A stretch of DNA of 64,000 nt from Cellvibrionaceae bacterium. Lineage in GTDB: Bacteria; Pseudomonadota; Gammaproteobacteria; Pseudomonadales; Cellvibrionaceae. Within the stretch, counting starts at the first letter, position 1; the number at the start of each line of letters is the position of its first letter. The stretch lies in contig JANPZW010000015.1 of NCBI GenBank assembly GCA_024707385.1, positions 124,001 through 188,000 of the forward strand. The letters are read 5' to 3'. Both the position numbers and the translations under genes were made by a program. Under the pieces are notes generated by a model. That model saw only the letters and a program-made list of their open reading frames with translations, had not been told where the DNA came from and made no database searches. Shown here one piece after another: positions 17,174 through 26,453 of the stretch.

Positions 17174-18504
17174 AAAGGTAGCTCCGGCTTGATTTGGTCT
17201 TGCCAGTGGCGCGCGCGGTTGCGCAAATCGGCGATGTTCAGGGTAGTGAACTGGCTGTCCTGGAGCAGGATTTTGCCTTGCACCCAGGCGTGAGTAACGC
17301 GATTGCGGCGATTGTTGTACACCAGCTGCGAGGCCAGCTCGTAAAGCGGGGCCATGTCCAGATCGTCCAGGCGCACCGCGATCACGTCCGCCGCTTTGCC
17401 CGCTTCCAGGCTGCCGATTTGCGCGTCCAGCCCCAATACCTTGGCTCCGCCCAAAGTTGCCATATGCAACATCTGCCAAGCGGGCAGGGCGGTAGCGTCG
17501 CGGGCGGCGACTTTGCCGAGCAGGGCGGCGGTGGTGATCTCGCCGAACATGTCCAGATCGTTATTGCTGGCGGCGCCGTCCGTTCCCAGGGCGACGTTAA
17601 TGCCCTGATCAAGCAGACGCTGCACGGGGCAGATGCCGCTCGCCAGTTTCAGGTTGGATTCCGGGCAATGAATAACGCTGGCGCCGCTCTGCTGCAAGAG
17701 GTCGATATCGCGGTCGCTCAGTTGGGTCATATGGACGCACTGGGTCAGCGGTGAGAGCACGCCCAGATCAAGCAGCCTTTCAATGGGCCGCATGCCGGTG
17801 GCATCCACCGCCTGCAACACATCCGCCGCGGTTTCGTGCAGATGGATTTGCACCGGCGCCTGCAGCTCTTCGGCGAGCATTGCGATTCGCTTGAGCGGCG
17901 CATCTGACAGTGTGTAATCAGCGTGGGGGCCAAAGCCGATGCGAATGCGCGGATGGGAGCGGTAGTCGTCCTGCAGCATCAGGCCCTTGTGAATGTAGTC
18001 GTCCGCGTCCTTCGCCCAGTTGGTGGGAAAATCCAGCACCGGAAAAGTAATCTGCGCACGCAAGCCCGCCTGATGCACTGCCGCCGCCGTGGTCTCCGGG
18101 AAGAAGTACATGTCGCTGAAGCAGGTAGTGCCGGTTCTGAGCATTTCCGCCAGCGCAAGTTGAGTGCCGTCGTGGACAAAGTCGGCGTCCACCCAGCGTT
18201 TTTCCGTCGGCCAAATATGGTCCTTGAGCCAGCGCATCAGTGGCAGATCGTCGGCGTAGCCGCGCAGCAGGGACATGGCGGCGTGGGTGTGGGCATTGAC
18301 GAGGCCGGGCATCAGCACGTGCTGCGGCAGCTCTATATGTTGGCGAGGGGAATATTCCTGCAGTACACCTTCGGTGGGATGAATGGCTTCGATGCGGCCC
18401 TGGTGAATCACCAGGCTGCAATCCCGGAAGATTTTGCCGGCGGGCACGATCGGGAGTATCCATTTGGCGCTGACAATACAATCGACGGCGGTCGGCAGAG
18501 ACAT
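17170..18504 (-). CDS. mtaD: Amidohydrolase: methylthioadenosine/S-adenosylhomocysteine deaminase
   Basis: TRZ/ATZ-family metal-dependent deaminase, 444 residues. Metal ligands are in LVNAHTHAAMSLLRG (HxH), GFGPHADYTLSD, IHLHETAADV and GTDGAASNNDLDMF. The P. aeruginosa homologue just upstream of ubiG deaminates 5'-methylthioadenosine, and the same order here supports that substrate; S-adenosylhomocysteine or related adenosines are alternatives. First gene of the minus-strand unit. Confidence 0.88.
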   Translation of the reverse strand: MSLPTAVDCIVSAKWILPIVPAGKIFRDCSLVIHQGRIEAIHPTEGVLQEYSPRQHIELPQHVLMPGLVNAHTHAAMSLLRGYADDLPLMRWLKDHIWPTEKRWVDADFVHDGTQLALAEMLRTGTTCFSDMYFFPETTAAAVHQAGLRAQITFPVLDFPTNWAKDADDYIHKGLMLQDDYRSHPRIRIGFGPHADYTLSDAPLKRIAMLAEELQAPVQIHLHETAADVLQAVDATGMRPIERLLDLGVLSPLTQCVHMTQLSDRDIDLLQQSGASVIHCPESNLKLASGICPVQRLLDQGINVALGTDGAASNNDLDMFGEITTAALLGKVAARDATALPAWQMLHMATLGGAKVLGLDAQIGSLEAGKAADVIAVRLDDLDMAPLYELASQLVYNNRRNRVTHAWVQGKILLQDSQFTTLNIADLRNRARHWQDQIKPELPL

Positions 18505-18680
18505 AGAACGGCTGGCCCGGTGAATGAACAGCGCGGAGTATACCCATTTCTTCCTGGTGGATCAGGACTGCGGTCCGCTGGATTTCTGTCGATTTCCTCA
18601 TTTAAGCTGCTCCGGTCGCCGTTAACCCGGCGGATTTTTGCCCCGGTTTCTTCCTTTATTGATCTGAACAGGAGTTTCGT

Positions 18681-19586
18681 ATGCGTTGGCAATCCGGTAG
18701 GCGCAGTTCCAATGTTGAGGACCGTCGCGGCAGCGGTCCGTCTTCGGCGATGGGCGCTGGTGGCGCGATGATGTTGTTGCGCATCGTGCCCTGGCTTTTG
18801 CGCAGCAAGGGCGGGCGTACATTTCTGGTGATCGCTATTGTGGGAGTGCTAGGTGCGCGCATGCTGGGAATTGATGTGCTGCCGCTGTTGTTAGGCACTG
18901 GCACCGGTCAGCCCACGGCGAAACGCCAGGTGTCGCCGGAGGAGGGTCAGTTGGTGGATTTTGTGTCGGTGGTGCTGGCGGATACGGAGACAACCTGGCA
19001 GGGACAATTTAAGACGATGGGGCTGACGTATAAGGAGCCGACGTTAGTGCTGTTTTCCGGCAGCGTGTCCTCGGCGTGCGGGTTGGGGCAGGCGGCGATG
19101 GGGCCGTTTTATTGTCCTGCAGATCACAAACTCTATATTGATCTGACGTTTTATCACGATCTGAAAACCCGTCATAACGCACCGGGGGATTTTGCCCAGG
19201 CGTATGTGATTGCGCACGAGGTTGGCCACCATGTGCAGACTTTGTTAGGTATTTCGGGCAAGGTCAATGCGGCCAGACAAAAGCTTTCCGAAACGGAAGC
19301 TAACATGTTATCGGTTAAGCAGGAGTTGCAGGCGGATTGTTTCGCCGGCATTTGGGGTCATTACGCGAATGCTCAGCGCGATATGTTGGAGGAGGGCGAT
19401 CTTGAGGAGGCATTGGTGGCGGCCTCGGCGATTGGCGATGACCGTCTGCAAAAGCAATCGCGAGGCTACGTAACGCCGGATAGTTTTACACACGGCAGTT
19501 CGGAGCAGCGGGTGCGTTGGTTCAGGAAAGGTTTTTCCACTGGGTCCGTAGCGGAGTGCGATACGTTTAGCGCGGCGCAGCTTTAG
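18681..19586 (+). CDS. ypfJ: Predicted neutral zinc metallopeptidase YpfJ
   Basis: 301-residue membrane-anchored protein. A Gly/Arg/Ser-rich N-terminus (WQSGRRSSNVEDRRG) is typical of YpfJ. One membrane helix follows (TFLVIAIVGVLGARMLG). The zinc-binding HExxH is in YVIAHEVGHHVQTLLG, and ELQADCFAG supplies the third ligand. ATG with AACAGGAG upstream. Physiological substrate unknown. It converges on maeA across a palindromic repeat. Confidence 0.9.
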   Translation: MRWQSGRRSSNVEDRRGSGPSSAMGAGGAMMLLRIVPWLLRSKGGRTFLVIAIVGVLGARMLGIDVLPLLLGTGTGQPTAKRQVSPEEGQLVDFVSVVLADTETTWQGQFKTMGLTYKEPTLVLFSGSVSSACGLGQAAMGPFYCPADHKLYIDLTFYHDLKTRHNAPGDFAQAYVIAHEVGHHVQTLLGISGKVNAARQKLSETEANMLSVKQELQADCFAGIWGHYANAQRDMLEEGDLEEALVAASAIGDDRLQKQSRGYVTPDSFTHGSSEQRVRWFRKGFSTGSVAECDTFSAAQL

Positions 19587-19624
19587 CAATTATCTAGATT
19601 CAGGGGCGCTCCACAGTTCCGGAT

Positions 19625-19702
19625 GAGGTTTCGGGACCGCTGCGAGTACGTCCTTGTAAGCTCCCTCACCGACATCCTTGTCGGTGAGGGTCCCGAAACC
19701 TC
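19625..19702. repeat. Three-arm palindromic repeat between convergent ypfJ and maeA
   Basis: A perfect 14-bp outer stem pairs GAGGTTTCGGGACC (19625-19638) with GGTCCCGAAACCTC (19689-19702). Inside lie two smaller hairpins. The second is a perfect 12-bp stem (19663-19674 with 19679-19690) around TCCT. The first (about 19643-19662) closes on the related loop GTCCTT. The result is cloverleaf-like and could act as a bidirectional terminator or a REP/BIME-type mobile repeat. Read on the minus strand it gives a peptide containing DKDVGEGAYKDVLAAVPKP, a translation artefact of the repeat. Confidence 0.8.
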
Positions 19703-19789
19703 CTCCGAAACTCTTCCGCTTAGTGCCATTGAATATTGCGGTACTTAAAGAATTGTAACTATTAAACGTGGGTTGCATGTAGAGGTGGG

Positions 19790-21523
19790 TTACATGCTCA
19801 CTCTCTTATAGCGGCGATATTCAGGTTTCCAAAATGCCTTTTCGATTTTGTTTGCCAGGATTTCATCCGACATTTCCAGAGCCAATCCTTGTTGCTGCGC
19901 AATTTTCGCGATACCGAAAGCGATTTTTTGGCTCAATCGCGCCACTTCAGTTAATGGCGGCAATAAATTCCCCATACCTGTATTTGCCAGCGGCGATTCC
20001 TCTGCGAGGATTGTGCTCGCCAGCATCAGCATCTCATCGGTAATTGCACTGATATTCGCCGCCACCACTCCGAGGCCAATTCCCGGGAAAATGTAGGAAT
20101 TGTTGCATTGAGCGATGGGATATATCTGGCCGAGGTAAACCACTGGCGCGAACGGGCTGCCGGTGGCAACAATGGCGGTGCCGTCGGTCCATTCCATCAC
20201 GTCCTGTGGTAAGGCCTCGATCTGTTTAATGGGATTGCTCAGCGGGAAAATGATTGGATGGGTGCAATGGCGATTCATGGTTCGAATCACGTCTTCGGTA
20301 AATAAACCGGGCTGGCCGGAAACGCCGATCAACACACCAGGGCGAAGATTGTCGACCACTTCCAGCAGCGAGGGATAAGCGCCGGAAATCGGCCACTCGG
20401 CAAGGGCCGCGCGCGGCTGACACAGGCGTTGCTGGAAATCCCGCAATCCGTCCATTCCTTCAACCAGCAACCCGAAGCGATCCACCATATAAATCTGGCT
20501 GCGTGCTTGCGGCTCGGAAATACCTTCACTGCGCATTTGCATGATGATCTGTTCAGCGATACCACATCCTGCAGAGCCGGCGCCGACGAATACAACTCGC
20601 TGGTCCGCCAGGCGCACGCCTTTGCTGCGGCAGGCGGCGAGCAGCGTACCCACAGTCACCGCCGCAGTGCCTTGGATATCATCGTTAAAACAGCAGAGCT
20701 GATTACGGTATCTCTGCAGCAGAGGCATGGCGTTGGGCTGGGCGAAGTCTTCAAATTGCACCAACACTTTCGGCCAGCGGCGTTTTACTGCTTGGATGAA
20801 AAGGTCGATAAATTCACTGTATTCCTCGGGAGTAATGCGGGGATGACGCGACCCCATGTACATGGGATCTTTCAATAATTTGGGATTGTTGGTACCCACG
20901 TCCAGGGTGATGGGCAGGGTGTAAGCCGGGCTGATGCCGCCACACACGGTGTAAAGCGTGAGTTTGCCGATGGAAATGCCCATGCCGCCGATGCCCTGGT
21001 CGCCCAAGCCGAGCACGCGTTCGCCGTCCGTTACCACAATTACCCGCACATTACGTTTGGTGGCGTTGCGCAATATGTCGTCCAGGTGTTCGCGCTCTTC
21101 GTAGGCTATAAACAAGCCGCGGGAGCTGCGGTAGATGTCGGAGAATCTTTCACAGGCCTCGCCCACTGTGGGGGTGTAGATGATGGGCATCATCTCCTCC
21201 AAGTGGTTCTGCACCAGCCGGTAAAACAGGGTTTCGTTCTTGTCCTGAATGGCGCGCAGATAAATGTGCTTGTTCATCGGAGTATCGAAACTCCGGTATT
21301 GCAGATAACAGCGTTCGGCCTGTTCTTCGATGGTCTCGTAACGCGGTGGCAAGAGCCCGGTCAGATTGAAGTTGGCCCGCTCTTCCAGGGAAAAAGCGCT
21401 GCCTTTATTGAGCAGGGGAGTGGTGAGCAGAGCAGGGCCGGAGTAGGGGATATAAAGAGGATAGTCAGCCGGTAAATCCGCCATAGGTGAAGTGTCCACT
21501 TGCGATAGTCGGTATTGCCGCAC
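19790..21523 (-). CDS. maeA: NAD-dependent malic enzyme
   Basis: Oxidative decarboxylation of malate to pyruvate. Recognisable across its length: YIPYSGPALLTTPLLNKGSA, IIYTPTVGEACE (catalytic Tyr), VVTDGERVLGLGDQGIGGMG, the NAD-binding VFVGAGSAGCGIAEQI and FPLSNPIKQIEA. The start chosen is GTG 21521-21523, four bases after GAGGAG; ATG 21484 (nearer the E. coli SfcA start) has no ribosome site, and longer readings add unrelated sequence. About 577 residues. Confidence 0.93.
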   Translation of the reverse strand: MRQYRLSQVDTSPMADLPADYPLYIPYSGPALLTTPLLNKGSAFSLEERANFNLTGLLPPRYETIEEQAERCYLQYRSFDTPMNKHIYLRAIQDKNETLFYRLVQNHLEEMMPIIYTPTVGEACERFSDIYRSSRGLFIAYEEREHLDDILRNATKRNVRVIVVTDGERVLGLGDQGIGGMGISIGKLTLYTVCGGISPAYTLPITLDVGTNNPKLLKDPMYMGSRHPRITPEEYSEFIDLFIQAVKRRWPKVLVQFEDFAQPNAMPLLQRYRNQLCCFNDDIQGTAAVTVGTLLAACRSKGVRLADQRVVFVGAGSAGCGIAEQIIMQMRSEGISEPQARSQIYMVDRFGLLVEGMDGLRDFQQRLCQPRAALAEWPISGAYPSLLEVVDNLRPGVLIGVSGQPGLFTEDVIRTMNRHCTHPIIFPLSNPIKQIEALPQDVMEWTDGTAIVATGSPFAPVVYLGQIYPIAQCNNSYIFPGIGLGVVAANISAITDEMLMLASTILAEESPLANTGMGNLLPPLTEVARLSQKIAFGIAKIAQQQGLALEMSDEILANKIEKAFWKPEYRRYKRVSM

Positions 21524-21596
21524 TCTACTCCTCATTAAGTTATAAGCAAACCTCGACACGTTGGCCGTGTCGCCCCAAACCGTGCTGCTCAAGGTG

Positions 21597-21625
21597 TTGA
21601 CTTCACCTGCCCACCTCCCTAAAAT
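21597..21625 (+). promoter_or_regulatory. Sigma-70 promoter of tRNA-Ala
   Basis: TTGACT (21597-21602) and TAAAAT (21620-21625) are separated by exactly 17 bases and followed by a GC-rich stretch (GCGCGCTCC), as in stringently controlled stable-RNA promoters. The tRNA begins 32 bases after the -10 box. Confidence 0.75.
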
Positions 21626-21657
21626 GCGCGCTCCTTGTTACCAAGGACCCATTTTTT

Positions 21658-21733
21658 GGGGCTATAGCTCAGCTGGGAGAGCGCGACACTGGCAGTGTCG
21701 AGGTCAGCGGTTCGATCCCGCTTAGCTCCACCA
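21658..21733 (+). tRNA. tRNA-Ala (anticodon GGC)
   Basis: A complete 76-base cloverleaf. The acceptor GGGGCTA pairs with TAGCTCC and CCA is encoded. The D arm is GCTC-AGCTGGGA-GAGC, the anticodon stem CGACA/TGTCG has the loop CTGGCAG (GGC, reads GCC Ala codons), and the T arm contains GGTTCGATCCC. A terminator follows. The gene flanks the accessory region 21.9-30.8 kb. Confidence 0.97.
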
Positions 21734-21738
21734 AATCG

Positions 21739-21770
21739 AAAAGCCGCGTAAGAAATTACGCGGCTTTTTT
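21739..21770 (+). terminator. Rho-independent terminator of tRNA-Ala
   Basis: AAAAGCCGCGTAA, loop GAAA, TTACGCGGCTTTT and a run of T: a near-perfect 13-bp stem immediately after the tRNA. Confidence 0.92.
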
Positions 21771-21895
21771 GTGTCTCCAAATGCTGTCTTTAATCGGTAT
21801 CCAACATTTTTTCTAACTTGGCATCGTTGAATCGTTGTGTAGAAAATGACTCGATAGATCAATGACCTATCGTGTCATACGAAAAATTACTCCTA

Positions 21896-23472
21896 TTAGA
21901 GATTGCAGCATCCGCAAACAGATTCCACACCTATCTGAGTGGTGGTCCATTGGCCATTCCATTTGGTATTGGCGCAGGCAATGGGGCATTTTTGTTGCGC
22001 GTCGCCGTTGCTCCAGATGGGGCCGGCGCTGACATCCCAACAAAGAGGCATTTGGTTGGGAGTTTCATAGGTGGGGGATTTTACATCCAACACGTGGCTG
22101 ACACCGATGAGTCTTGGCGGAAATTGTCCGGTAAAGGAATAGGAGTTGGGGGTTGTGGCAGCTAAAGCAATTATGCAAATTGTTATTGACTGCACCGCCA
22201 GCAGTTTGGTGATTTGGCGTTTGGCGATAGGTTTCCGCCGTGGTATTGGCCAGCAACACAGAGCCGATGGAATTGTTCTGGTCGATGTTGGGCCAATTTG
22301 CATTGCTCGGCGAGTAGGAATTTGCCTGCTTCCAAACGGTGCCGATCAGGTTGTAGTTTGCGAAAATCGCCTGTTTTGGCTGCCCCCTTAGCCAAGTGTG
22401 GGAAGACTGATTGACGCTTGCAATATTGGCCGGCCCATCGGAGTTGGATTCACCACCGGTTTTATTTTCTTGCACTGCATTGCTGACAGGAGAGAATTTC
22501 TGTGTTTTTTCATTAAATGATAATACGGGCGTCTGTTTGGTGGCAGGCGAGGGCGCCGTATTTGGCAGGTTTACCTGGCTGAACGGCGTATTGGCTTTAT
22601 AAAAGGTGTAATCATTACTGTCGACAGTGTTGTCAAATTTGAATTGACGGTCCGCCACCATAGGTGCGTTGGCTTTATGTTCGAATGTCGCCCAGACAAA
22701 TTCAGGATGTCCATCTGTTCGTCCGACAACGTGTAAACCTACCAAAGCTACGTTCACTTTTTGTGGTGATTACATTGCCTTGATCATCGGTCTTCGGCTG
22801 CACTATATTGTTTTTCACGGTGAGGATGGGCACCAGTGCGGCTGTGGTATAACTCCCGTCTGGCGCATTGACGCCATCTCCCAGGCGCAACCAAGTAGCT
22901 TTGAAAACCGCAGCGCCGGATTGGAAATAATAATTAGGGTTGCTGAAGTCATTCACTTCGTTCTGCACGTTGTTGGCATAACCACCGTTGTAAACAAGAT
23001 TTTGTTTTGCGGTAGCCAAGTAATTGCTGTCCATATGCACGGATGCATACACCGGATAACCATTTTTGCCGATCAGCATATTGCCGTCTGCTTGTACTAT
23101 GGCTCCGGTCTCCTGCAATGTGTCCGTCAAATGGGTGCGGGTTCCCAGTGTTAAAAGCGGCTTCTTTTTGTTTGTTTGGTTTGCTCCGAGCAGATCTCCC
23201 GGAGTCGCGAGGGATAAGAAGCGAGGATTGCCTGATGGATCCGGCGCGGTGGCCCAGATAAAAACCTCCCAAGACCATTGATGAAATGAACAATCGGAAT
23301 TCGGTTCTGCCGTGGAGATCTGGCTGGCAGCAGCCACTGCACCCAATCCTTCAGACCAGCCTAAGCTGGGACATAGGCCTTGTTGCTCAGAATTATCTGC
23401 CAAAGCGTTATTTAAGAATAAGCCCGCGGTGAGTACAACCGGCAGATGCCAGGAGAAATGAAAAGTAGCCAT
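21896..23472 (-). CDS. Secreted c-heme protein with C-terminal mannan-binding (MVL-type) lectin domain, frame broken twice
   Basis: ATG (23470-23472) follows AAGGA at six bases and a signal peptide ending NNALADNS. The long N-terminal region (about residues 30-430) has the pattern GLHVVGRTDGHPEFVWATFEH, which I associate with uncharacterised heme-containing secreted proteins. A single heme motif CFSCH lies at 22155-22169. The last 45 residues (GPIWSNGDAQQKCPIACA, WNGQWTTT, SVCGC) match the mannan-binding lectin repeat first seen in Microcystis MVL. Two extra bases, in T5 (22758-22762) and G5 (22148-22152) of the + strand, break the frame; the restored length is about 525 residues. Function unknown; binding of a mannose-containing glycan near a redox heme is inferred. 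Confidence 0.72.
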
Positions 23473-23830
23473 TTGCAATCCTTGATGGTAATGAGAGAGC
23501 CCAGCGATTATCACAGCGTGATTCCGGCGCTGGAGACAGTGGCGTTTCCATCGAAGCGGATAGGTTCTAGCTTGCGATGAACGTGTTCATTGAAAATCGG
23601 ATGCCACTGGGATTTGAGGCTAGACGAGGATTGGAGTAGGGGCAAGTTGGTGGACGATCACTGAGGGGAAGGGTAAAAGCCTTTTTTCTTCTTGAATTCA
23701 TCTTGCTTCGCACAATTGATTATATGGTGGCTGGAAGGGTGATGAGATGTTTAGTCGTATTGGTCACGGAAGATCTCCTCAATTGAAGGTATGCTAGCCA
23801 GCTTTAGTTGGGGCTTGGAGTTGTTGTCAT
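23473..23830. other. Divergent intergenic region
   Basis: About 360 bases between the lectin gene (minus) and the membrane protein (plus). It should hold both promoters. The stretch 23701-23735 is A/T-rich (TTGATTATATGG), but I cannot fix a -35/-10 pair. GGAG at 23817-23820 is the ribosome site of the plus-strand gene. No gene, repeat or RNA seen. Confidence 0.5.
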
Positions 23831-25014
23831 ATGTTGCCACCCATATGGGCGATCGTCGGGGTTATAGTCTCGTTTGGGGTAAGCATTTTCTGCTTTACTC
23901 GCAACCTCTTGCCTCATTCGACGTACTTTTTTTTTACCTATCTTCCTATTAATCGCCTACCACACCTTGCTAATGCAGTTTATTAGCCCCGGCCAACACA
24001 TCAAAATCCCCTGGCGGAAGGTGCTTATAAAAGGCACCGGAAAATATATTTTTTGGCTGGCTCTTCAGGGTGCTTTATATGGCATTTATACCCATCATCC
24101 TTTCTATGTACACTTTGCATCCCACACCAATTTGATGCTGGGCTTTTTTTATTAAGCTATATCTGATTTTTGGTATACCTTATTTTCTTTTCGTAGAAAG
24201 AAATAGGTCTGGCCATTTCGAATGGTTTAATGATCCCTATCTGAAATTATTGTCATTTTTCCGCAGCGTGATGCGGCGCAATTGGTCGGCGCTTCGTTAT
24301 AGATTGGTTAAAAGAGGGTATAAAGGTCTGCTGCTTTCCTGGTTGGTGCGCCTGCATTTTATTCCGGTCATGTTGGAGCAGGTTTATTGGGGGACGAGTC
24401 AGATGATGAATTTTCTCGGCTCGCCGGAGGCCGCATTGGCCAGCGTCATGTTTTTTGTCGGTGTGTTGTTTCTGATTGATTCCATCAATGCTTCCATGGG
24501 GTATTTTTGGGAGTCGGCGCTCACCCGAACCCGATTTCGCTCGGTGGATACCAATGCGTTTCATTGGATTGTAGTGCTTATGTGCTACATGCCGTTTATC
24601 AGCTTTGCTTCCAATTTTGTTCCTTTCCCTTCGGGAGAAGGCGCATTGCTTTTTTCGCATCCCGCGTTCGAACTTGTGATGAATATTCTGACATTGGCCT
24701 GCCTCTTGGGCATTGTAGTGACCACCTCATGCCTGGGTTTTTCGTATTCCAACCTTTCCTATAAAAAGATCCAAACAAGCGGCCCCTACGCGATCGTCCG
24801 TCATCCCGGTACGGTTTTTAAGATCCTATTTTTCTTTTTAACCGTTTTCCGCTTTGAGGCTGCCTACAGTTTGCCCATTATTGCAGCCTATATTTTTTGG
24901 ATGGCGGTTTATATCACTCGTATTTTGTGCGAGGAGCGATTTTTATTGCGCTATTCGGAGTACCGCAGCTATGTCGCCGTAACGCCGTACCGCTTGATAC
25001 CCCGGGTCTGGTAA
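23831..25014 (+). CDS. Polytopic membrane protein with C-terminal ICMT/PEMT-like methyltransferase motif, frame broken twice
   Basis: The reading opens at ATG 23831 (MLPPIWAIVGVIVSFG) and is interrupted in T9 (23927-23935) and T7 (24144-24150). Removing one T from each joins three frames into a continuous hydrophobic protein of about 394 residues with many membrane segments. The C-terminus has the isoprenylcysteine carboxyl-methyltransferase/phospholipid-methyltransferase pattern: GPYAIVRHPGTVFK, then CEERFLLRYSEYRSY and PYRLIPRVW. Substrate unknown. It lies upstream of hpd, but 368 bases apart, so an operon link is uncertain. Base composition is noticeably A/T-richer than the flanking core. 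Confidence 0.65.
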
Positions 25015-25382
25015 AGGTTGGGTCTGGCTTTACCGAAAGAGTTTTGGCTGACCCGGTTGGTTTGCCTATGGTAGAGAAAGTGGTCGAGAATTAGCAGTCG
25101 TGTCGGTTCAGTGCGCGTTGATCATGTCGACCGATTTTACAGTATGTTCATGGTTGCGCTGTAAGTTATAACTAACAATTAATTATATTTTTTGTTTTTA
25201 TAATTAAATGGAATTTTTAGTGTGTTCTGGCGCCTATTCGGACGTAAGTTTCTTCGTTTTCGTGGAATTTCTGCCCACCCAAGGATCTTGGCGGGCAATT
25301 TGCAACGAGGCATGCGGCAAAGGGATGGCTCATCGAGTGGGTTATGCCCGTAGGCGATAATTAATGCATAGAGGTAAAGGTT
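25015..25382. promoter_or_regulatory. Leader region upstream of hpd with palindrome and hairpin
   Basis: This 368-base gap has a very A/T-rich centre (25160-25215). A perfect 10-bp palindrome AGTTATAACT lies at 25164-25173. A bulged hairpin at 25272-25297 pairs TGCCC.CC.AAG with CTTGG.GGGCA around GAT. The hpd ribosome site GAGGTAAAGG ends just before ATG 25383. The palindrome could be an operator and the hairpin a leader structure; neither is assigned to a regulator. Confidence 0.4.
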
Positions 25383-26417
25383 ATGGCGCACCATCAGCAC
25401 GTCCAGGTAACTGATATTGCGTTTCTTGAGTTCTCCGGCAGTCAACCGCGTTCTTTATTGAAATTGTTCAAGCAGATGGGTTTTCAGCAGGTTGGGCGTG
25501 ACGCTCAGCGGCCGATTACTCTGCATCGACAGGGACATATCCATTTCATTTCCAATCCTTCCAGTGGCGGAAACGCAGAATTGTTCCGTGCAGTGCATTA
25601 CCGCGGTGCCTGCGCGATGGGATTCAAAGTGGCGAATTCCCAACAGGCGTTCGAGCAGGCAGTTGCGCTCGGCGCAGTTCCCGCCAACACCACTGACTAC
25701 GATATCCCGGCTATCCGTGGAGTAGGCCAGTCGCTGATTTATCTGGTGGATGATGCTGCGGAGCAAAAGCTGTTTGCGAGCTTGGGTTATCAACGTTCCT
25801 GCGCACCGGATGATGTTCATTGCCTGGAGCGCATTGACCACCTGACCCATAATTTGAATCGCGGCGGCGTTGAGAGAATGTGCCGGTTCTATGAAACCAT
25901 TTTCGGTTTCCGCAGAATTCGCTCTTTTCATATCGAAGGGAAGAAGACAGGCCTTTATAGTGAAGTAGTGGCGAGCCCATGCGGTCGGGTCATCATTCCT
26001 CTGAATGAAACCAAAGACGACAAATCCCAAATTGCCGAATTCATCCGTGAGTATAACGGAGAGGGTATTCAACACATTGCGCTTCTCAGTGGAGATATCT
26101 ATAAAACCGTGGATGGCTTAAGTGGCAACGGTGTTCCGTTTCAAGATACGCCGGATACCTACTACGAAAAAGTCGATCAGCGTTTGCCTGGCCATGGAGA
26201 AGTCGTGGACGAACTCCACAAGCGCCGGATCCTCATTGATGGAGGAGAAGAGCAAGGGGGAGGCTTCCTGCTGCAAATCTTCACCAAGAACAGTATCGGG
26301 CCTATCTTTTTCGAGTTCATTCAGCGCAAAGGGAATCGCGGGTTTGGCGAGGGTAACTTCCAAGCACTGTTTGAATCGATCGAGCTCGATCAGGAGCGTC
26401 GTGGCGTCTTGGTTTGA
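25383..26417 (+). CDS. hpd: 4-hydroxyphenylpyruvate dioxygenase
   Basis: Fe(II) enzyme converting 4-hydroxyphenylpyruvate to homogentisate in tyrosine catabolism. Iron ligands fit the family: His153 (RIDHLTHNL), His231 (GIQHIALL) and Glu311 (FFEFIQRKG). The C-terminal FGEGNFQALFESIE is typical of HPPD rather than hydroxymandelate synthase. 344 residues. No homogentisate dioxygenase or other catabolic gene is adjacent. Instead an A-T-TE synthetase begins 36 bases later, so the enzyme may serve biosynthesis. Confidence 0.94.
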   Translation: MAHHQHVQVTDIAFLEFSGSQPRSLLKLFKQMGFQQVGRDAQRPITLHRQGHIHFISNPSSGGNAELFRAVHYRGACAMGFKVANSQQAFEQAVALGAVPANTTDYDIPAIRGVGQSLIYLVDDAAEQKLFASLGYQRSCAPDDVHCLERIDHLTHNLNRGGVERMCRFYETIFGFRRIRSFHIEGKKTGLYSEVVASPCGRVIIPLNETKDDKSQIAEFIREYNGEGIQHIALLSGDIYKTVDGLSGNGVPFQDTPDTYYEKVDQRLPGHGEVVDELHKRRILIDGGEEQGGGFLLQIFTKNSIGPIFFEFIQRKGNRGFGEGNFQALFESIELDQERRGVLV

Positions 26418-26453
26418 TATCGCTTGGGGGAGCACCGCTTCAGGGGAATTGCT

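Noticed and set aside
15833..17293. 486-codon open frame on the plus strand
   Set aside because: It is antisense to mupP, ubiG and mtaD, all with strong family motifs; its protein has no recognisable features.
19590..19778. Small minus-strand reading containing DKDVGEGAYKDVLAAVPKP
   Set aside because: It is the translation of the three-arm palindromic repeat, not a gene.
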